The translations under genes and the position numbers were made by a program. The notes below the pieces were generated by a model. It was not told where the DNA came from. It ran no database searches and saw only the letters and a list, made by a program, of their open reading frames with translations. A stretch of DNA of 64,000 nt from Bacteroidota bacterium (GTDB taxonomy: Bacteria; Bacteroidota; Bacteroidia; B-17B0; Aurantibacillaceae): NCBI GenBank assembly GCA_016702705.1, contig JADJDM010000006.1, positions 186,001 through 250,000 of the forward strand, written 5' to 3'. Below, piece by piece: positions 36,643-46,660 of the stretch; the first letter of the stretch is position 1; every line of letters begins with the position of its first letter.

Positions 36643-37556
36643 ATGAGAGCCTGTCAATTAAAAAACGAAATCTACGAGCCAAAGAAACTGGAAGCGGTGT
36701 ATCAGAATATTGTTGCCCGAAGTAAAACGGACAATCCACACATTATGAAATACGTGTAGATGATTTTCCTGTGGTGGAAAACCAACGACCCTGAACGATT
36801 TATGACTTATGCGGGAATTTGTGGATGCAAACATTAAAACACATCAGCATCTTTCTTTCCTACTCTGCAAAAAATGCAAGTGATTAATTATTCTTCCACT
36901 TGCAACCGAATCAATTTACCAATGCCAAGCCATTAGGATTAAATGGCTTTCAAACAAGTGAAAATCCTTTAGAACAAGAAAAGAATCAGAAAGAAAAATG
37001 GCGCAAGGATTTGCACTATGAACAATTACTGGAAGAGAACGAAGAATTGAAACAGGAAATTGAAGAACTGGAAAAAACAATCGAGTTAATTGAAGAAGAA
37101 AAAGAAAACATCAAAAGTAATCGTGATTTAGGTGCAACAAGTATTGTCGGCTTTTTATTTGATGGTGTTGCAGGTTCAAAACCCTGAAAGAAAATTTTCC
37201 TTTCCTAAGCAACTCTCAGGTACTAATACAAATCCAGCTCCCGAAACTACTGCTGAAACCGAAAATTTATAAGCGCAAAACAACAAAAAAGAAGAACCCA
37301 AAGAAGTAGAACCAGAGGAAGTCGAAGGGGTTGTTTTGAGGAAGATGATAAAAAGCACTTAGGCATGATGCAAGAAATTAGCAACGTGTCGGAGATGTTG
37401 AACTGGCGAATGTGATACACCCTTTTAGATATGGTTACTTCCAATCCGCAAGCCATTCATTTTGCCATTAAGCAAGTGAGCAATTATCTCAAACAAAAAC
37501 CCACATCAAAAACCACAGAAGAAAACAGCAACAACGAACAAGAAACCAATTTTTAA
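36643..37556 (+). CDS. Coiled-coil protein with acidic tail, many frameshifts
   Basis: From ATG 36,643 (RACQLKNEIYEPKKLEAVYQ) through YEIRVDDFPVV and RFMTYAEFVDANIKTISIFL to an intact middle (36,900-37,187) that holds a long coiled coil (RKDLHYEQLLEENEELKQEI, IELEKTIELIEEEKENIKSN in continuous helix) and SNRDLGATSIVGFLFDG. An acidic tail (EEPKEVEPEEVEGV) ends NNEQETNF at 37,556. At least six indels. I have a memory of this coiled-coil/SNR-LG-TSIVGF pattern in uncharacterised Bacteroidota mobile genes but cannot name a family. Confidence 0.5.
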
Positions 37557-37570
37557 TTCCTAAAAGCACA

Positions 37571-37747
37571 ATGAAAAAGTTTGAATATGACATAACGGTT
37601 CAGGCAAATACCCAACAGGAAGCCGACCAAAAAATGAAAGCACTTGTAACCATTCTTAGCAAACTTTCTAAGGATGAACTGTGCAAAATAGCCGAAGTAG
37701 TAAGTAACCCAATTCAGTTAGCTCTTATCAAAACTAAGTTGATGTAA
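37571..37747 (+). CDS. 58-residue unknown protein
   Basis: A complete small frame from ATG 37,571 to TAA 37,745-37,747: it begins MKKFEYDITVQANTQQEADQ and ends QLALIKTKLM. The first half resembles the short beta-alpha unit of small nucleic-acid or DUF-type proteins (YDITVQANTQQEADQKMKAL), the second half is helical. Intact and well placed between two element genes, so likely real. Confidence 0.6.
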   Translation: MKKFEYDITVQANTQQEADQKMKALVTILSKLSKDELCKIAEVVSNPIQLALIKTKLM

Positions 37748-37753
37748 GAAAAA

Positions 37754-38460
37754 ATGAAAGCCCCAAAGCCAATAAAATATGACGACGATAAAAAGTCAAG
37801 TCTCAATGCTACTGATAAAAAGATTATCAGAGTTGCGGCTTATCTCTTTAGGAACAGTCTTATTGGTACGGCTTAATTTTTACTGGGCGACATATCTATC
37901 GTAAAGCAACAAAAAATAAAGAACAAAATGTTTCCCTAGATGATAACAGCGAAGCCAACTTTGCTAAGCGTCTAAAAATGGCATTTGATAATGATGGTTG
38001 GTGGGGAACAGATGTGGATGCAGTTCGCAGGGTGTTTGTAGAATTAGCTAGTAAGGAAATGTTTATTGATGTAATGAGGTCTTACAAAAAACTATATAAC
38101 CAAAATTTAGTTGAAGACCTCACAGATGAATTAACCACTTCTGAGTATTACGAAGTGCAAAACATATTAGCTGCTAAACCTGATAAGAAAGGACAAACCC
38201 AAGCTTTTACTATTGAAACTGCTAAAAAATTTGCTAAACGTTTTAAGCAGCATTTGACTACACAATAGTTGGAATGTCGGCAACCGACAAGGGAGCATTG
38301 ATTCAAGTGTTTGCTGAAATAAAACACAACAAATTTTTGAACTCATAAAAACTGGCATACAAAAGCATTTATGGTAGCTCCTTAGATACTGACCTCGATA
38401 GTGAACTCGACATGTACGATTTTTCATGGAGAGAACTCATCAAACAAAACCACTTAAATA
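37754..38460 (+). CDS. Annexin-like two-repeat protein with membrane anchor, frameshifted
   Basis: After a polar start (MKAPKPIKYDDDKKSSLNAT) and a hydrophobic segment (IIRVAAYL.. and YWYGLIFTGRH across an indel near 37,850), the intact part holds one annexin-type repeat. It runs from GWWGTDVDAVRRVFVELASK through MRSYKKLYNQNLVEDLTDEL to EYYEVQNIL. Following an indel near 38,265 a second copy is seen: SATDKGALIQVFAEIK, then across an indel YKSIYGSSLDTDLDSELD and WRELIKQ. The order G-T-D, a middle Y-K-x-x-Y-x-x-x-L, and D-L-x-x-E-L matches the annexin consensus. Annexin-like repeats bind membranes, often with calcium. Presence in a virus-like element is unusual. The 3' end is uncertain. Confidence 0.55.
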
Positions 38461-38462
38461 AA

Positions 38463-39407
38463 ATGGAAAAGAATAAATCAAATACTGGAAAAGAAAAAGG
38501 TAAGTCCAATAAAAACCTATGTGGTGCTTGGGGAATTACATCTTGCATTGAGTTTAGCTGGATTGGGCTATTGGTATTTTAAAGGAAGAAAAGGCGCTAA
38601 GGTTGAAAATACTGATAGTGATTTATTTCAACAAGTAGCTAACGAAAGCACTTCAACTACAAGTCATACTTCATACAGTCCTGCGCCTAAAACATCTGTA
38701 ACGAATACTGGCTTCCCTATTAAGTTCAACAGCAAAGGAGAATTAAAACAAATCAGAACGAACTAATAAAAAATACGGGCAACAAATTTGCCCAAGTATG
38801 GTGCTGATGGACACTATGGCAAAAGAATTAGAATCTGCTTTAACTACCAAAGGATTTCAAAACAATTGACTTGCAGAGTTTAATAAGATTCTTGCTTTAA
38901 ACACAACCAGCTCCACACCTGCCCTTTTCACCTCCAAGTACATCAACAAATGATAAAATAGACATAGCTAAAAACATTTGGATGCACACCACTTACAAAA
39001 ATCTAACAAAGTTACTTGAGCAACTTAAACGAATTAAAAATGTGGAAGAATACAAAGGTGTAAACGACCTCTTTAAAACCATTCGTTTGTTCGGTGTTCG
39101 TCAAACAATTGTTAACGGAACTCTCAATAATTTTTCTGATGATACTTCTAAACAATTAATCCGACAAGAATTTATTAGAATGGGTTTAAAATATGATGGC
39201 TCAAAATGGTCTTTATCGGGAGTTTACAGTCGTCAACTAATTACCAACTCTCCCACTACAATCCGCAGTAATTCCAATGCTGAATTAGATGTTCCTGAAA
39301 ATACTCTTTTAGGAGTGGAAATTAAATCCATTGGCGGGCTTACCACTTTCAAAACAATCAATCACGAATTACTAACCGTTCCTACCAAACATATCAATTA
39401 TGTATAA
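38463..39407 (+). CDS. Membrane-anchored peptidoglycan-binding-like protein, frameshifted
   Basis: A short basic start (MEKNKSNTGKEKGKSNKN) and one membrane segment (ELHLALSLAGLGYWYFKGRK) precede a Ser/Thr-rich linker. A domain read across several indels (FPIKFNSKGELKQI, LPKYGADGHYGK, AKELESALTTKGF) then follows the usual peptidoglycan-binding-domain pattern (FPLKxGSKG..V..LQ, LPKYGADG.FG..T..ALK). The C-terminal part from 38,982 is intact (LTKLLEQLKRIKNVEEYKGV to TFKTINHELLTVPTKHINYV). It overlaps the next gene by 8 bases. Binding of the virion or element product to the cell wall is a plausible role. Confidence 0.55.
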
Positions 39408-39993
39408 GCCAAGCATAGAACAACTAAAAAAAGTCCTGACTAAAAAAGGTTATCCTATTAAAACAGGCGAATGGGAATTAAACATTATCGGAATCCGAAA
39501 TGATAATGCCAAACCAAACTCCTTTGATGATACAATATGTGTATTATTCAAAGACCATTACGGAGATGACACCTTAATTACTTTTTCATGCACTACCGAT
39601 GCTGGTATATACTGGCTCTTACACCCACTAAATGTAGATGGCTGTATTATTATGAAAGAAGGTCATTACCCTGATGTGTATAAAGTTGGTTTGCATAGAG
39701 GCTACAAAGCACTTGAACAATGCGGTAAAATCCATTATGTAAGAGACAACAACAAAGATGCTGTTTTAGACTTCGATTCAAAAAATGAAGTGTTCGGGAA
39801 TTTTAAAACAAATATCCATCATGCTTCTATGCCTGAGCAAAGCATCTCAGTTGATAAATGGAGTGCAGGTTGCCAAGTGATAAATAAAGGTTGGTTAGAG
39901 TTTTTAGAACTCTGCGAAAAATCTGTTTTGGTTACTGAAAGAAACCTGTTCTCCTATACACTTATTAATATCAGAGATGTTCAGTACGCTTAA
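39400..39993 (+). CDS. L,D-transpeptidase-fold enzyme, copy 1 (endolysin candidate)
   Basis: A 197-residue protein with the catalytic arrangement of YkuD-like enzymes: a histidine in TNIHHAS and, some 16 residues on, the S-x-G-C motif in KWSAGCQVI. The N-terminal part (SFDDTICVLFK, CTTDAGIYWLLHPLNVDG, YKVGLHRGYKAL, YVRDNNKDAVLDFD) matches phage-type proteins of this family seen in Bacteroidota. It may cut or make peptidoglycan cross-links. It is the intact member of a tandem pair and is followed by holin- and spanin-like genes, so a lysis role is the best inference. Confidence 0.7.
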   Translation: MYKPSIEQLKKVLTKKGYPIKTGEWELNIIGIRNDNAKPNSFDDTICVLFKDHYGDDTLITFSCTTDAGIYWLLHPLNVDGCIIMKEGHYPDVYKVGLHRGYKALEQCGKIHYVRDNNKDAVLDFDSKNEVFGNFKTNIHHASMPEQSISVDKWSAGCQVINKGWLEFLELCEKSVLVTERNLFSYTLINIRDVQYA

Positions 39994-40500
39994 TGCAACA
40001 ACTCATTTCTATACTCAAAAGTAAAGGTTATCAGGTTTATGAAAACCCTATCAACTCAATAATATAATTGGGGTGAGAGGTTCTGAATCTTCCTCAAACC
40101 GCTTTTGATGATAAGCTCTACGTTCTTTTTAAATGATAAAAACCGTTGGGAAAAATACAGTTATTCCATTACAACAGATCCAGGAACATACTGGCTAAAA
40201 ACCCTTACAAGCTGATGGCACAGCTATTTTAAAACAAGGGCAATATGTAAATGCTTATCAACTCGGATTACATAGAGGACAATACAAAGCTTTGGTGCAA
40301 AGAAAATCTGTAACAGTTATTCGAGATTATGACCGCAATGCTGTTTTGGATTTCAATAATGGTAGAGAAAGCACAGGCTTTATGGCATTAACATTCATAG
40401 AGCCTCTATACATGGAATTAGAAAACAGAGGTAATGGAGCGCAGGTTGTCAGGTGTTTGAACGCAACGAAGATATGCAAAAAGAAAAAAGAGACGATTAA
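39993..40500 (+). CDS. L,D-transpeptidase-fold enzyme, copy 2, frameshifted
   Basis: A tandem paralogue of the preceding gene, with start codon overlapping its stop (TAATG). Rejoined across about five indels it reads FDDKLYVLFK, SITTDPGTYWLKN, YQLGLHRGQYKAL, VIRDYDRNAVLDFNNGRE, then GINIHRASIHGI and WSAGCQVF, so both catalytic motifs are kept. It ends at 40,500. Either a degraded duplicate or an intact gene obscured by sequencing errors. Confidence 0.65.
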
Positions 40501-40515
40501 TTAAAAATAAATAAC

Positions 40516-40845
40516 ATGAACAATATAGCATCCATTTACCAAAGCTTATTTCCGCAAACAGGCGCAGCCGATTGGTTTTTTGCTTTTCTAGGTTTACTAC
40601 TTCATGCAGTAATAAAACTAAAAACAGTTCCCTTCAAACAGTTTGAGTGGAAAATATATCTGGAGGATTTCTTAATCGTTTGGATTGTGTCCCTCATTAC
40701 TATAACAATTTGCTTAGGGACTTTACCGCAAGTATTAGAGCGATATTCTTTATTGGATTCAGCTCTGATAGGCTACTCATCCAGTAGCATTTTACGTCAA
40801 CTGTTCAAACAAAAACTATCAAAATTTGGCATCAATGATAATTAA
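40516..40845 (+). CDS. Holin-like small membrane protein
   Basis: A 109-residue protein with three probable membrane segments (ADWFFAFLGLLLHAVIKL, YLEDFLIVWIVSLITITICL and a weaker ALIGYSSSSILRQL) and a charged tail. Size, topology and position directly after the tandem cell-wall enzymes are those of a phage holin. No sequence family recognised. Confidence 0.55.
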   Translation: MNNIASIYQSLFPQTGAADWFFAFLGLLLHAVIKLKTVPFKQFEWKIYLEDFLIVWIVSLITITICLGTLPQVLERYSLLDSALIGYSSSSILRQLFKQKLSKFGINDN

Positions 40846-41227
40846 AGGAAAAGAAATAAAAGCAGAAACAATTAGCATGTGGGCTAACATTGTGAGTTTT
40901 ATTATCGGAATTGTTTTTTACCTCCGATTGGAACATTCACAACAACAAGCACTAAACACGGTTCCTCCTAATCCTGTAAGAGATTCAGTAATTGTAATAA
41001 ACACCGAACTAAAAACACAACTACACCAACTGAAAGTTACACAGGATAGCTTAATCAAAGAAATCCACGTAAATACGGAATTACTAAAGAATCAGAAAAG
41101 GAATGTAACTGTTATCAGGCATCAGTTACAAGTGATAACGCAGAGTGATTGGGATTCCCTCAATACTCCACAACAAAATGCCTACATAAATCAAATAATG
41201 TCAAACATAAAAAACAACAGCAAATGA
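40835..41227 (+). CDS. Inner-membrane spanin-like protein
   Basis: From ATG 40,835 (MIIKGKEIKAETISMWANIV): one N-terminal membrane segment (ANIVSFIIGIVFYL) followed by a long coiled coil with hydrophobic heptads (NTELKTQLHQLKVTQDSLIK). The build matches i-spanins (Rz). It overlaps the holin-like gene at its 5' end and the next gene by ATGA at its 3' end. Role inferred from topology and neighbours. Confidence 0.5.
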   Translation: MIIKGKEIKAETISMWANIVSFIIGIVFYLRLEHSQQQALNTVPPNPVRDSVIVINTELKTQLHQLKVTQDSLIKEIHVNTELLKNQKRNVTVIRHQLQVITQSDWDSLNTPQQNAYINQIMSNIKNNSK

Positions 41228-41713
41228 AAAACCACCTGTTATCACTCTTACTATTTATTGGATTAGTAGTAAGCCCCACCCTATCCAGCTCATCACAGAG
41301 CATTGTTATCCTTCAACCCGATGAACTGTACAAAGCACCTCCAAAATCGGAAATGATTGTAATGGACAAATACACTTTTGGTAATTATCACTATACCGTT
41401 TCAAAGTACGATACATTGAAAAAGGAAATCAAACGATTGGATAGTGCTTTATTTATACAGGATAGTATAAACACAAATCTAGTAACCAACTACGAAAGCA
41501 TCGTTGTTCAGAAACAGAACGAAATACAATATCAGGATAGTTACATGCGATTACGGGCTTCTACCAATGATTGTATAAAACAGCAAAATCAGTTACAGGT
41601 CGATTATTCTAAAATTGAACAGAAGAACAAACGATTAAAGCGTTGGCGAAATTGGCTTTATGGGAAACAAGTGCCATTTAGGAAGTATTCTCATTCTATC
41701 TGTTGTAAAATAA
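41224..41713 (+). CDS. Exported coiled-coil protein, spanin-like, one frameshift
   Basis: Start MKNHLLSLLLFIGLVVSPTL at 41,224 is a signal peptide. A beta/coil region follows (IVILQPDELYKAPPKSEMIV), then a coiled coil (YDTLKKEIKRLDSALFIQDS, ESIVVQKQNEIQYQDSYMRL). One indel near 41,660 leads to a short C-terminal hydrophobic segment (CHLGSILILSVVK) and a stop at 41,711-41,713. In the uncorrected frame it would run on into the next gene. Last member of the proposed lysis cassette. Confidence 0.5.
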
Positions 41714-41724
41714 AATCAATAAAA

Positions 41725-41988
41725 ATGGCAGCACAAAAAGAAGAAAAGTACTTGCCGACCAACTTTCCAAATTTCGGAAGCAGGGCATTTACTAAGTAAA
41801 GGGTAGTTCAAGAGCAGGAAACCTTCGGCACTGAAGGAAAAAAAGCAAAAAGAAAACGATTAAAAAAGGTTGCTTAAATGGAGTTGAGGGACATTTCGCT
41901 TAACAGACAAACAAAAAAAGTCTGCCAAAGTCATTACAAAAAGCAATCATCGAACACCATCGAAAATTAGGTAAGCGAATAATTGATT
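41725..41988 (+). CDS. Small basic protein, frameshifted
   Basis: ATG at 41,725 (MAAQKEEKYLPTNFPNFGSR), then, through two or three indels, a very basic stretch (KEKKQKENDLKKVAK) and LTDKQKKSAKVITKAIIEHH ending KLGKRIID. About 88 residues. A nucleic-acid-binding protein is possible from charge alone. Not recognised. Confidence 0.4.
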
Positions 41989-41993
41989 AAAAA

Positions 41994-43037
41994 ATGAAGG
42001 CGTTGCAAAACAATAAACAAAAGATTCCACCAGTAACGGTTAAATCAAAGCTTTGTTCAGTTCCCGCACAAATGAGTGGGCAACTCCGCAAATACTATTT
42101 GATAAACTTGATGAGGATTTAATTTTGATTTAGATGTCGCTGCAACGCCTTTCAATCAAAATGTAAACGATATTTCCAAAGCGACAAAATGGGTTAAAAC
42201 AGAGCTGGCATAAATACAGTAAGACAAAAGCTGTTTTTGTAATCCTCCTTTCCAAAATCAAACATCCGAATGGATAGAAAAGCGTATGCAGAAAGCAAAA
42301 AGGGATGTACCGTTGTTGTGCTGATTCCATTTCGTTCAGACACGAAATACATACATGATTTTGTTTTAAGCAAAGCAAGTGAAATCCGATTAATCAAAGG
42401 AAGGCTAAAATACAATGATGGGGATGGCTCTGCGCCATTTCCATCTAGTATTATCATCTTTAGACCCAACGAACATAAAACCAAATGGGTAAGTGTTGAC
42501 AAGGAAGGAGAAGAATTAGGGGCTATCATTAAAACAAAACCTGAAATCACTTTCAACACCAATCGTATTTATCCTAATGGCAAGAAAGCACCTGATGGAA
42601 TAGAAATAAGATTTGGCTCTGTAAGACCAACAGAAAATGTAAGAAACCTTTTAAAAGAACATGGGTATCGTTTTTCTGAAAAGCAAAAAATATGGTATGC
42701 GGTAAACACCACTAAATCAAAAGGACTAGCAGATAAGTTAGGCGAGGAAGAAGTTGAAGCAGATGACACACAATATGAGAAAAAACACTTTTGGGTAAGA
42801 GTCAAAGGAATCAATGAATACAACAAACTAAGCAACTATACTGAATTTTCAGTAAAGGGAGAGCCGCCTCGTTTCTTTTATAACAAAGGGCTTTTACAAA
42901 AAGTGTTTCCATCAATTCAAAGTTTAATATATTCAGAAGGCTTATACTTTAAAAAGTTTTATAACAAAGTTGTAGGCGAAGAAGATGAACATAGTGAAGG
43001 TGAAAACGAAGAAGAAACAATGAAGCACCAAAACTAA
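41994..43037 (+). CDS. Phage-type DNA N6-adenine methyltransferase (Dam), frameshifted
   Basis: Rejoined across about four homopolymer indels the frame gives NEWATPQILFDKLDED, FNFDLDVAATPFNQNVN, the catalytic CNPPF, QNQTSEWIEKRMQKA, KKGCTVVVLIPFRSDTKYIH, EIRLIKGRLKYNDGDGSAPF and PSSIIIF. This is the DNA_N6_Dam (PF05869) pattern known from phages. From 42,270 to 43,037 the frame is intact. The C-terminal half (GIEIRFGSVRPTENVRNLLK to the acidic end) is an extra domain of about 150 residues that most phage Dam proteins lack. It would methylate the element's own DNA and so protect it or time its expression. Confidence 0.8.
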
Positions 43038-44296
43038 ACGTAGAGGCGAAGCAAATTCAGGTCAACAGCAAATTGCAGAAAGATTAAGAAGTGCAGAAGG
43101 GATGCAAAAACAAATTGATGCTAAAATCAATTTCTACATCCAAGCAAAGACCAACTGCAAAGCGTATAAGAGTTGCGGCTGGAATGAGAGAAGAAGGTTA
43201 CCGCTTACAAGATATTCAAAGTATTTTATTTTCATTATCAGAAGCACACAAACAAAACAAAATTGGTGGTTACCGATTTTTACAAAACATCCGGAACCAA
43301 AGCACAGGCTGAGTTAATTAATCTTTATAATGGCTATATAAAGCAATCATGGAGTAATGATAGTATTCAGCGACAATTTAATCATTATGAACCGCAATTA
43401 AAAGCTTTAAGAATTGAATCGGTTTCTGATTGGTCTTTGGCTCACTCCCAAAAAGGAGAATTACTTGATGAATTTTCAAGTTTTAAAAGAAAAGAAGCTA
43501 CTGATACAGAAAGGAAGATTAAAGAACTTGAACAACAATTGTGCAACCGCAAAATTGATGGTTTCTTCCCAACACCAAAAAATTTATTGAGCGTTTGATA
43601 GAACTTACTGAATTAGAATCAGGGCAAGAGATATTAGAACCCTCAGCAGGTAAGGCGATATTGCAAGATGCAATTCGTGAATATTTTAATGATGAACCTT
43701 ACAATTTATCTGTTTGCGAAATAAATCCTACCCTAAGAGAAATACTTACTCTTAAAAATCACAATATAATCGAATCAAATTTTTTAGATGTAAAAAGAAA
43801 GTTTGACCGAATTATTATGAATCCGCCTTTTGAAAACGGATTGGATATTGACCATGTACAACATGCTTTCTCATTATTGAAACCAACAGGAAGAGTAGTT
43901 GCCATTATGAGTGAAGGGGTATTCTACCGCCAATTTAAAAAAGATACTGCTTTCAGAAATTTACTTAATGAAACCATGCAAGCGTTAGCGAAGCTATAAA
44001 AGATGCGTTTAAAAATGGTTTTGTTTCAACAGGTGTAAGTGTAAGAATTATTGCTATGAATAAAGATGGAACTCCAATTGAATTAGGAAAGGAAAACAGT
44101 TTCAGATTATGATACTGAATTAATGGAACTGGAAGCACAGGCAGAAGTAGAACTTTTAAAAATTCAAGTTGAACTTGCAAGAAAACGAAAATCAACTTTG
44201 GATGGGGTTCATTATGTTGACCCAGTTAAACTCAAATTATTTCGTCAAAAGGCTTGGGCATTACAAAGCAGTTTAGGAATGTTAAATTATAGATAG
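43020..44296 (+). CDS. Second DNA adenine-methylase-like protein, frameshifted
   Basis: Rejoined, the protein has about 420 residues. The N-terminal region (AERLRSAEGMQKQIDAKINF, KRIRVAAGMREEGYRLQDIQ, AQAELINLYNGYIKQSWSND) is unfamiliar. Then come FFPTPKNLIERLIELTEL, SAM motif I ILEPSAGKA, an acidic strand VCEINPTLREIL, catalytic MNPPFENGLDIDHVQHAF, and GRVVAIMSEGVF. The tail is helical (MELEAQAEVELLKIQVELAR) and ends QSSLGMLNYR. The NPPF motif indicates an N6-adenine methylase fold. It overlaps the preceding methylase. Confidence 0.75.
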
Positions 44297-44300
44297 TAAG

Positions 44301-44645
44301 ATGTACAAGATTGTAAAATATCAAAGTGAAATTGCCAGTAAAGATGCTGAAACTCAAAAGCGCTACAACTTAATTGAAAAATTAAGCAAGGGTTTTACTA
44401 TCGAAAATGAAATGGCAATACAACTAGACAAACTCTTGGTTGAATGGAATTGAAAGCTCTACTAAGGAGGTTAAAAAAACAAACCTAACAATTCGTCCAA
44501 AGACAATGAAACAAGCGAAGAAATTAAAAAACGATTCAATGATTTGTTTGAGGCAATAAAAAACAATTCAGGAAACAGGGAAATGGAAAAAGGCACTCAG
44601 GTTAATTCAATTGATATTGAGAAAGCTGTCAGAAAGCTTACTTAA
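44301..44645 (+). CDS. Small helical unknown protein, frameshifted
   Basis: From ATG 44,301: MYKIVKYQSEIASKDAETQK, RYNLIEKLSKGFTIENEMAI, then after an indel near 44,450 ESSTKEVKK and, after another, ETSEEIKKRFNDLFEAIKNN and VNSIDIEKAVRKLT before TAA at 44,643. Helical and charged; no family. The downstream ATPase reads in the same frame just past this stop, so the border between the two genes is unsure. Confidence 0.4.
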
Positions 44646-45579
44646 AATCCTATCAAGTTTAACCAATTAGATGAATCTCTTAAAGACCGATTTTTAGCTA
44701 AACCACACATATTAAAATATGACTTACCCGAAAGGAAAACAACTGAATTTAAAACCCTGAAATCCCAGCCTTCCACAGAATAATTGATGATGTAATGATG
44801 GGGAACAATGTGTTTTTAGTTGGAGGTGCGGGTACAGGTAAAACTTATTTAGCAGAACAATTGGTGTCAAAACTGGCTTTAGGAAGACCTCACATAACTA
44901 TTAATTGTTCTCAATGGACTTCGCCAACTGAAATTATTGGAGGGCAAACAATGGATGGTTATGTTGAAGGAAAATTAATTGAAGCGTGGCAACATGGTTA
45001 TATTTTAATATTAGATGAGTTACCTAAGATTGACCCAAACACCGCTGGCTTATTTAATGATGCCTTAGCGAAAACAAAAATTCCAAATGCTGTGATATTT
45101 AATGCAAGGAAAGAAAGCTTTGTAAAGCACCCCGATTTTGGATGTATAGCAACTGGAAATATTTATCCTGATAAGGAGAGCATGATTTATGGAGCAAATA
45201 ATAGACAAGATTTATCTCTGTTAGATCGTTTTTCGGGTAGCGTTTATTTTATAGAAAAGAACCCTGATATAGAACAAGATATTTTACAAAACAACATGAG
45301 AGGTCTATCTGCGATAAAAATACGCTACGTTATTGAAGAACTGAAATATGAAGCACAAATGTCTCTCCGTTTATGCTTAATGCAAGGGACACCTATGATT
45401 TAGAAATGATACGCTTTAATAAACCTGCTAAAAAACAAGATACCCGCTGACATTGGCAAAACATTAAAAATGCAGTAGATAGCTACCTATCCACTTTTAG
45501 TGAGGTTCAAAAAAAGAACATCAAGGAAAGAATAAACTACAAAGATATTTTCAAAAGGATTACAGAACATTTGACCTAA
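44646..45579 (+). CDS. CbbQ/NorQ-like MoxR-type AAA+ ATPase, frameshifted
   Basis: The intact part (44,795-45,403) shows Walker A VGGAGTGKTYLAEQL, ITINCSQWTSPTEIIGGQT, Walker B YILILDELPKIDPNT, the sensor region FGCIATGNIYP and RQDLSLLDRFSGSVYFIE. These are features of MoxR/CbbQ AAA+ proteins that remodel partners together with a VWA-domain protein. Before it the frame reads ESLKDRFLAKPHILKYDLPE; after an indel near 45,385 it continues YDLEMIRFNKPAKKQ to a stop at 45,577. The start is unclear: an in-frame TAA at 44,643 separates it from MEKGTQVNSI. The next gene looks like its VWA/CobT-like partner. Confidence 0.75.
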
Positions 45580-45595
45580 CAAAATTTGTTTACTA

Positions 45596-46660
45596 ATGCT
45601 TAGGGCAAACATAAAAGATGATTTTGCAAACCTATTGGATTACCACCAATGGGTTAACCGTACAATTGCCAATATTTCCATACTAAATGAGGATATGGTA
45701 AAACGTTTTTCAAAGGAATATATTGATAAACACATTAATTACAATAAAGACTGGTACGGAGAAGGAGTTACTTATGAAGAACTAAAAAAAGAGTAACTAC
45801 TTACAAAGACCCCGAATTAATTGAGCGATTGTTAAATCAAGTATCTGATAGAATCTCAGCTCAAACAAAAGATAAGATTAAAGCTCGTAAAGTAAAATTT
45901 AATCCAAATGGTTTAGGTGTATTTGTATTTGATAGGGCTGCAATGGGAATGTATCGTTTAAAAGAATTTTATAGTCCTTCCAAAAATGCAATAGTTGAAC
46001 CACAATTAGTAAATCAATCCGCAAAAGGCTTAACACTTAAAACGGATGGGACAAAGGTAATTGAACGTTGGGAAGAAAAAGCTGATGGTAAACCAAAGAT
46101 TAGAACAAGTTCAAAAAATGTGTATGCCTATTTTCCTAAAGTAAGCAAAGAGAAACAAGCGGTTGAACTTTTATTTCATGTGGCGCACACTCAGGCATCA
46201 AAGCAAATGAACTTTTATATAGCGGCATAGGTGCTATTATAGTTGCAGAATTATTAGAAAAAGCTAGAATACAAACTAAAATAAGTGTTGTATTTGGCAG
46301 CTCACCTGATGGCTATTCAAAAACTGCTTACGCTTGTTTAGTTCCTATAAAACAATATAACGAGCCTTTAGATAAAAACTTATTGGCTCTATTATCTTCT
46401 GACCCAAGATTTTTTAGATATGAAGGCTTTAAAGGAATTGTAAGTATTTATGATTACTTCCGAAAACAAACACCTGAAACTCTAGGTAGAGGAATGACAA
46501 AGGATATTTTACAAGAAGTAATTGAAAAATCGGATTACAGCACAAAAGCAAAATTAGCGCATAACCGATTTTATTTTGGTTGACTTTTAATGAATCTGAT
46601 GTGATTAAACAAATCAATGAGACCATAGATGAACTTGCTAACCGACTATTACAAAGATGA
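45596..46660 (+). CDS. VWA/CobT-like partner of the AAA ATPase, frameshifted
   Basis: Three frames join into about 350 residues: LRANIKDDFANLLDYHQWVN, YGEGVTYEELKK, then LIERLLNQVSDRISAQTKDK, RKVKFNPNGLGVFVFDRAAM, RTSSKNVYAYFPKV, and after an indel near 46,185 SGIKANELLYSGIGAIIVAE, LLEKARIQTKISVVFG, GFKGIVSIYDYF. The layout resembles phage-encoded VWA-like proteins paired with CobS/MoxR ATPases, with a strand, an N/S-rich loop and an amphipathic LE.A.. helix. It starts 17 bases after the ATPase and overlaps the next gene by ATGA. The family call is tentative; the pairing is clear. Confidence 0.5.

Noticed and set aside
43102..43317. Separate small genes near 43.1-43.3 kb
   Set aside because: They are alternative frames of the N-terminal part of the second methylase, split by indels.
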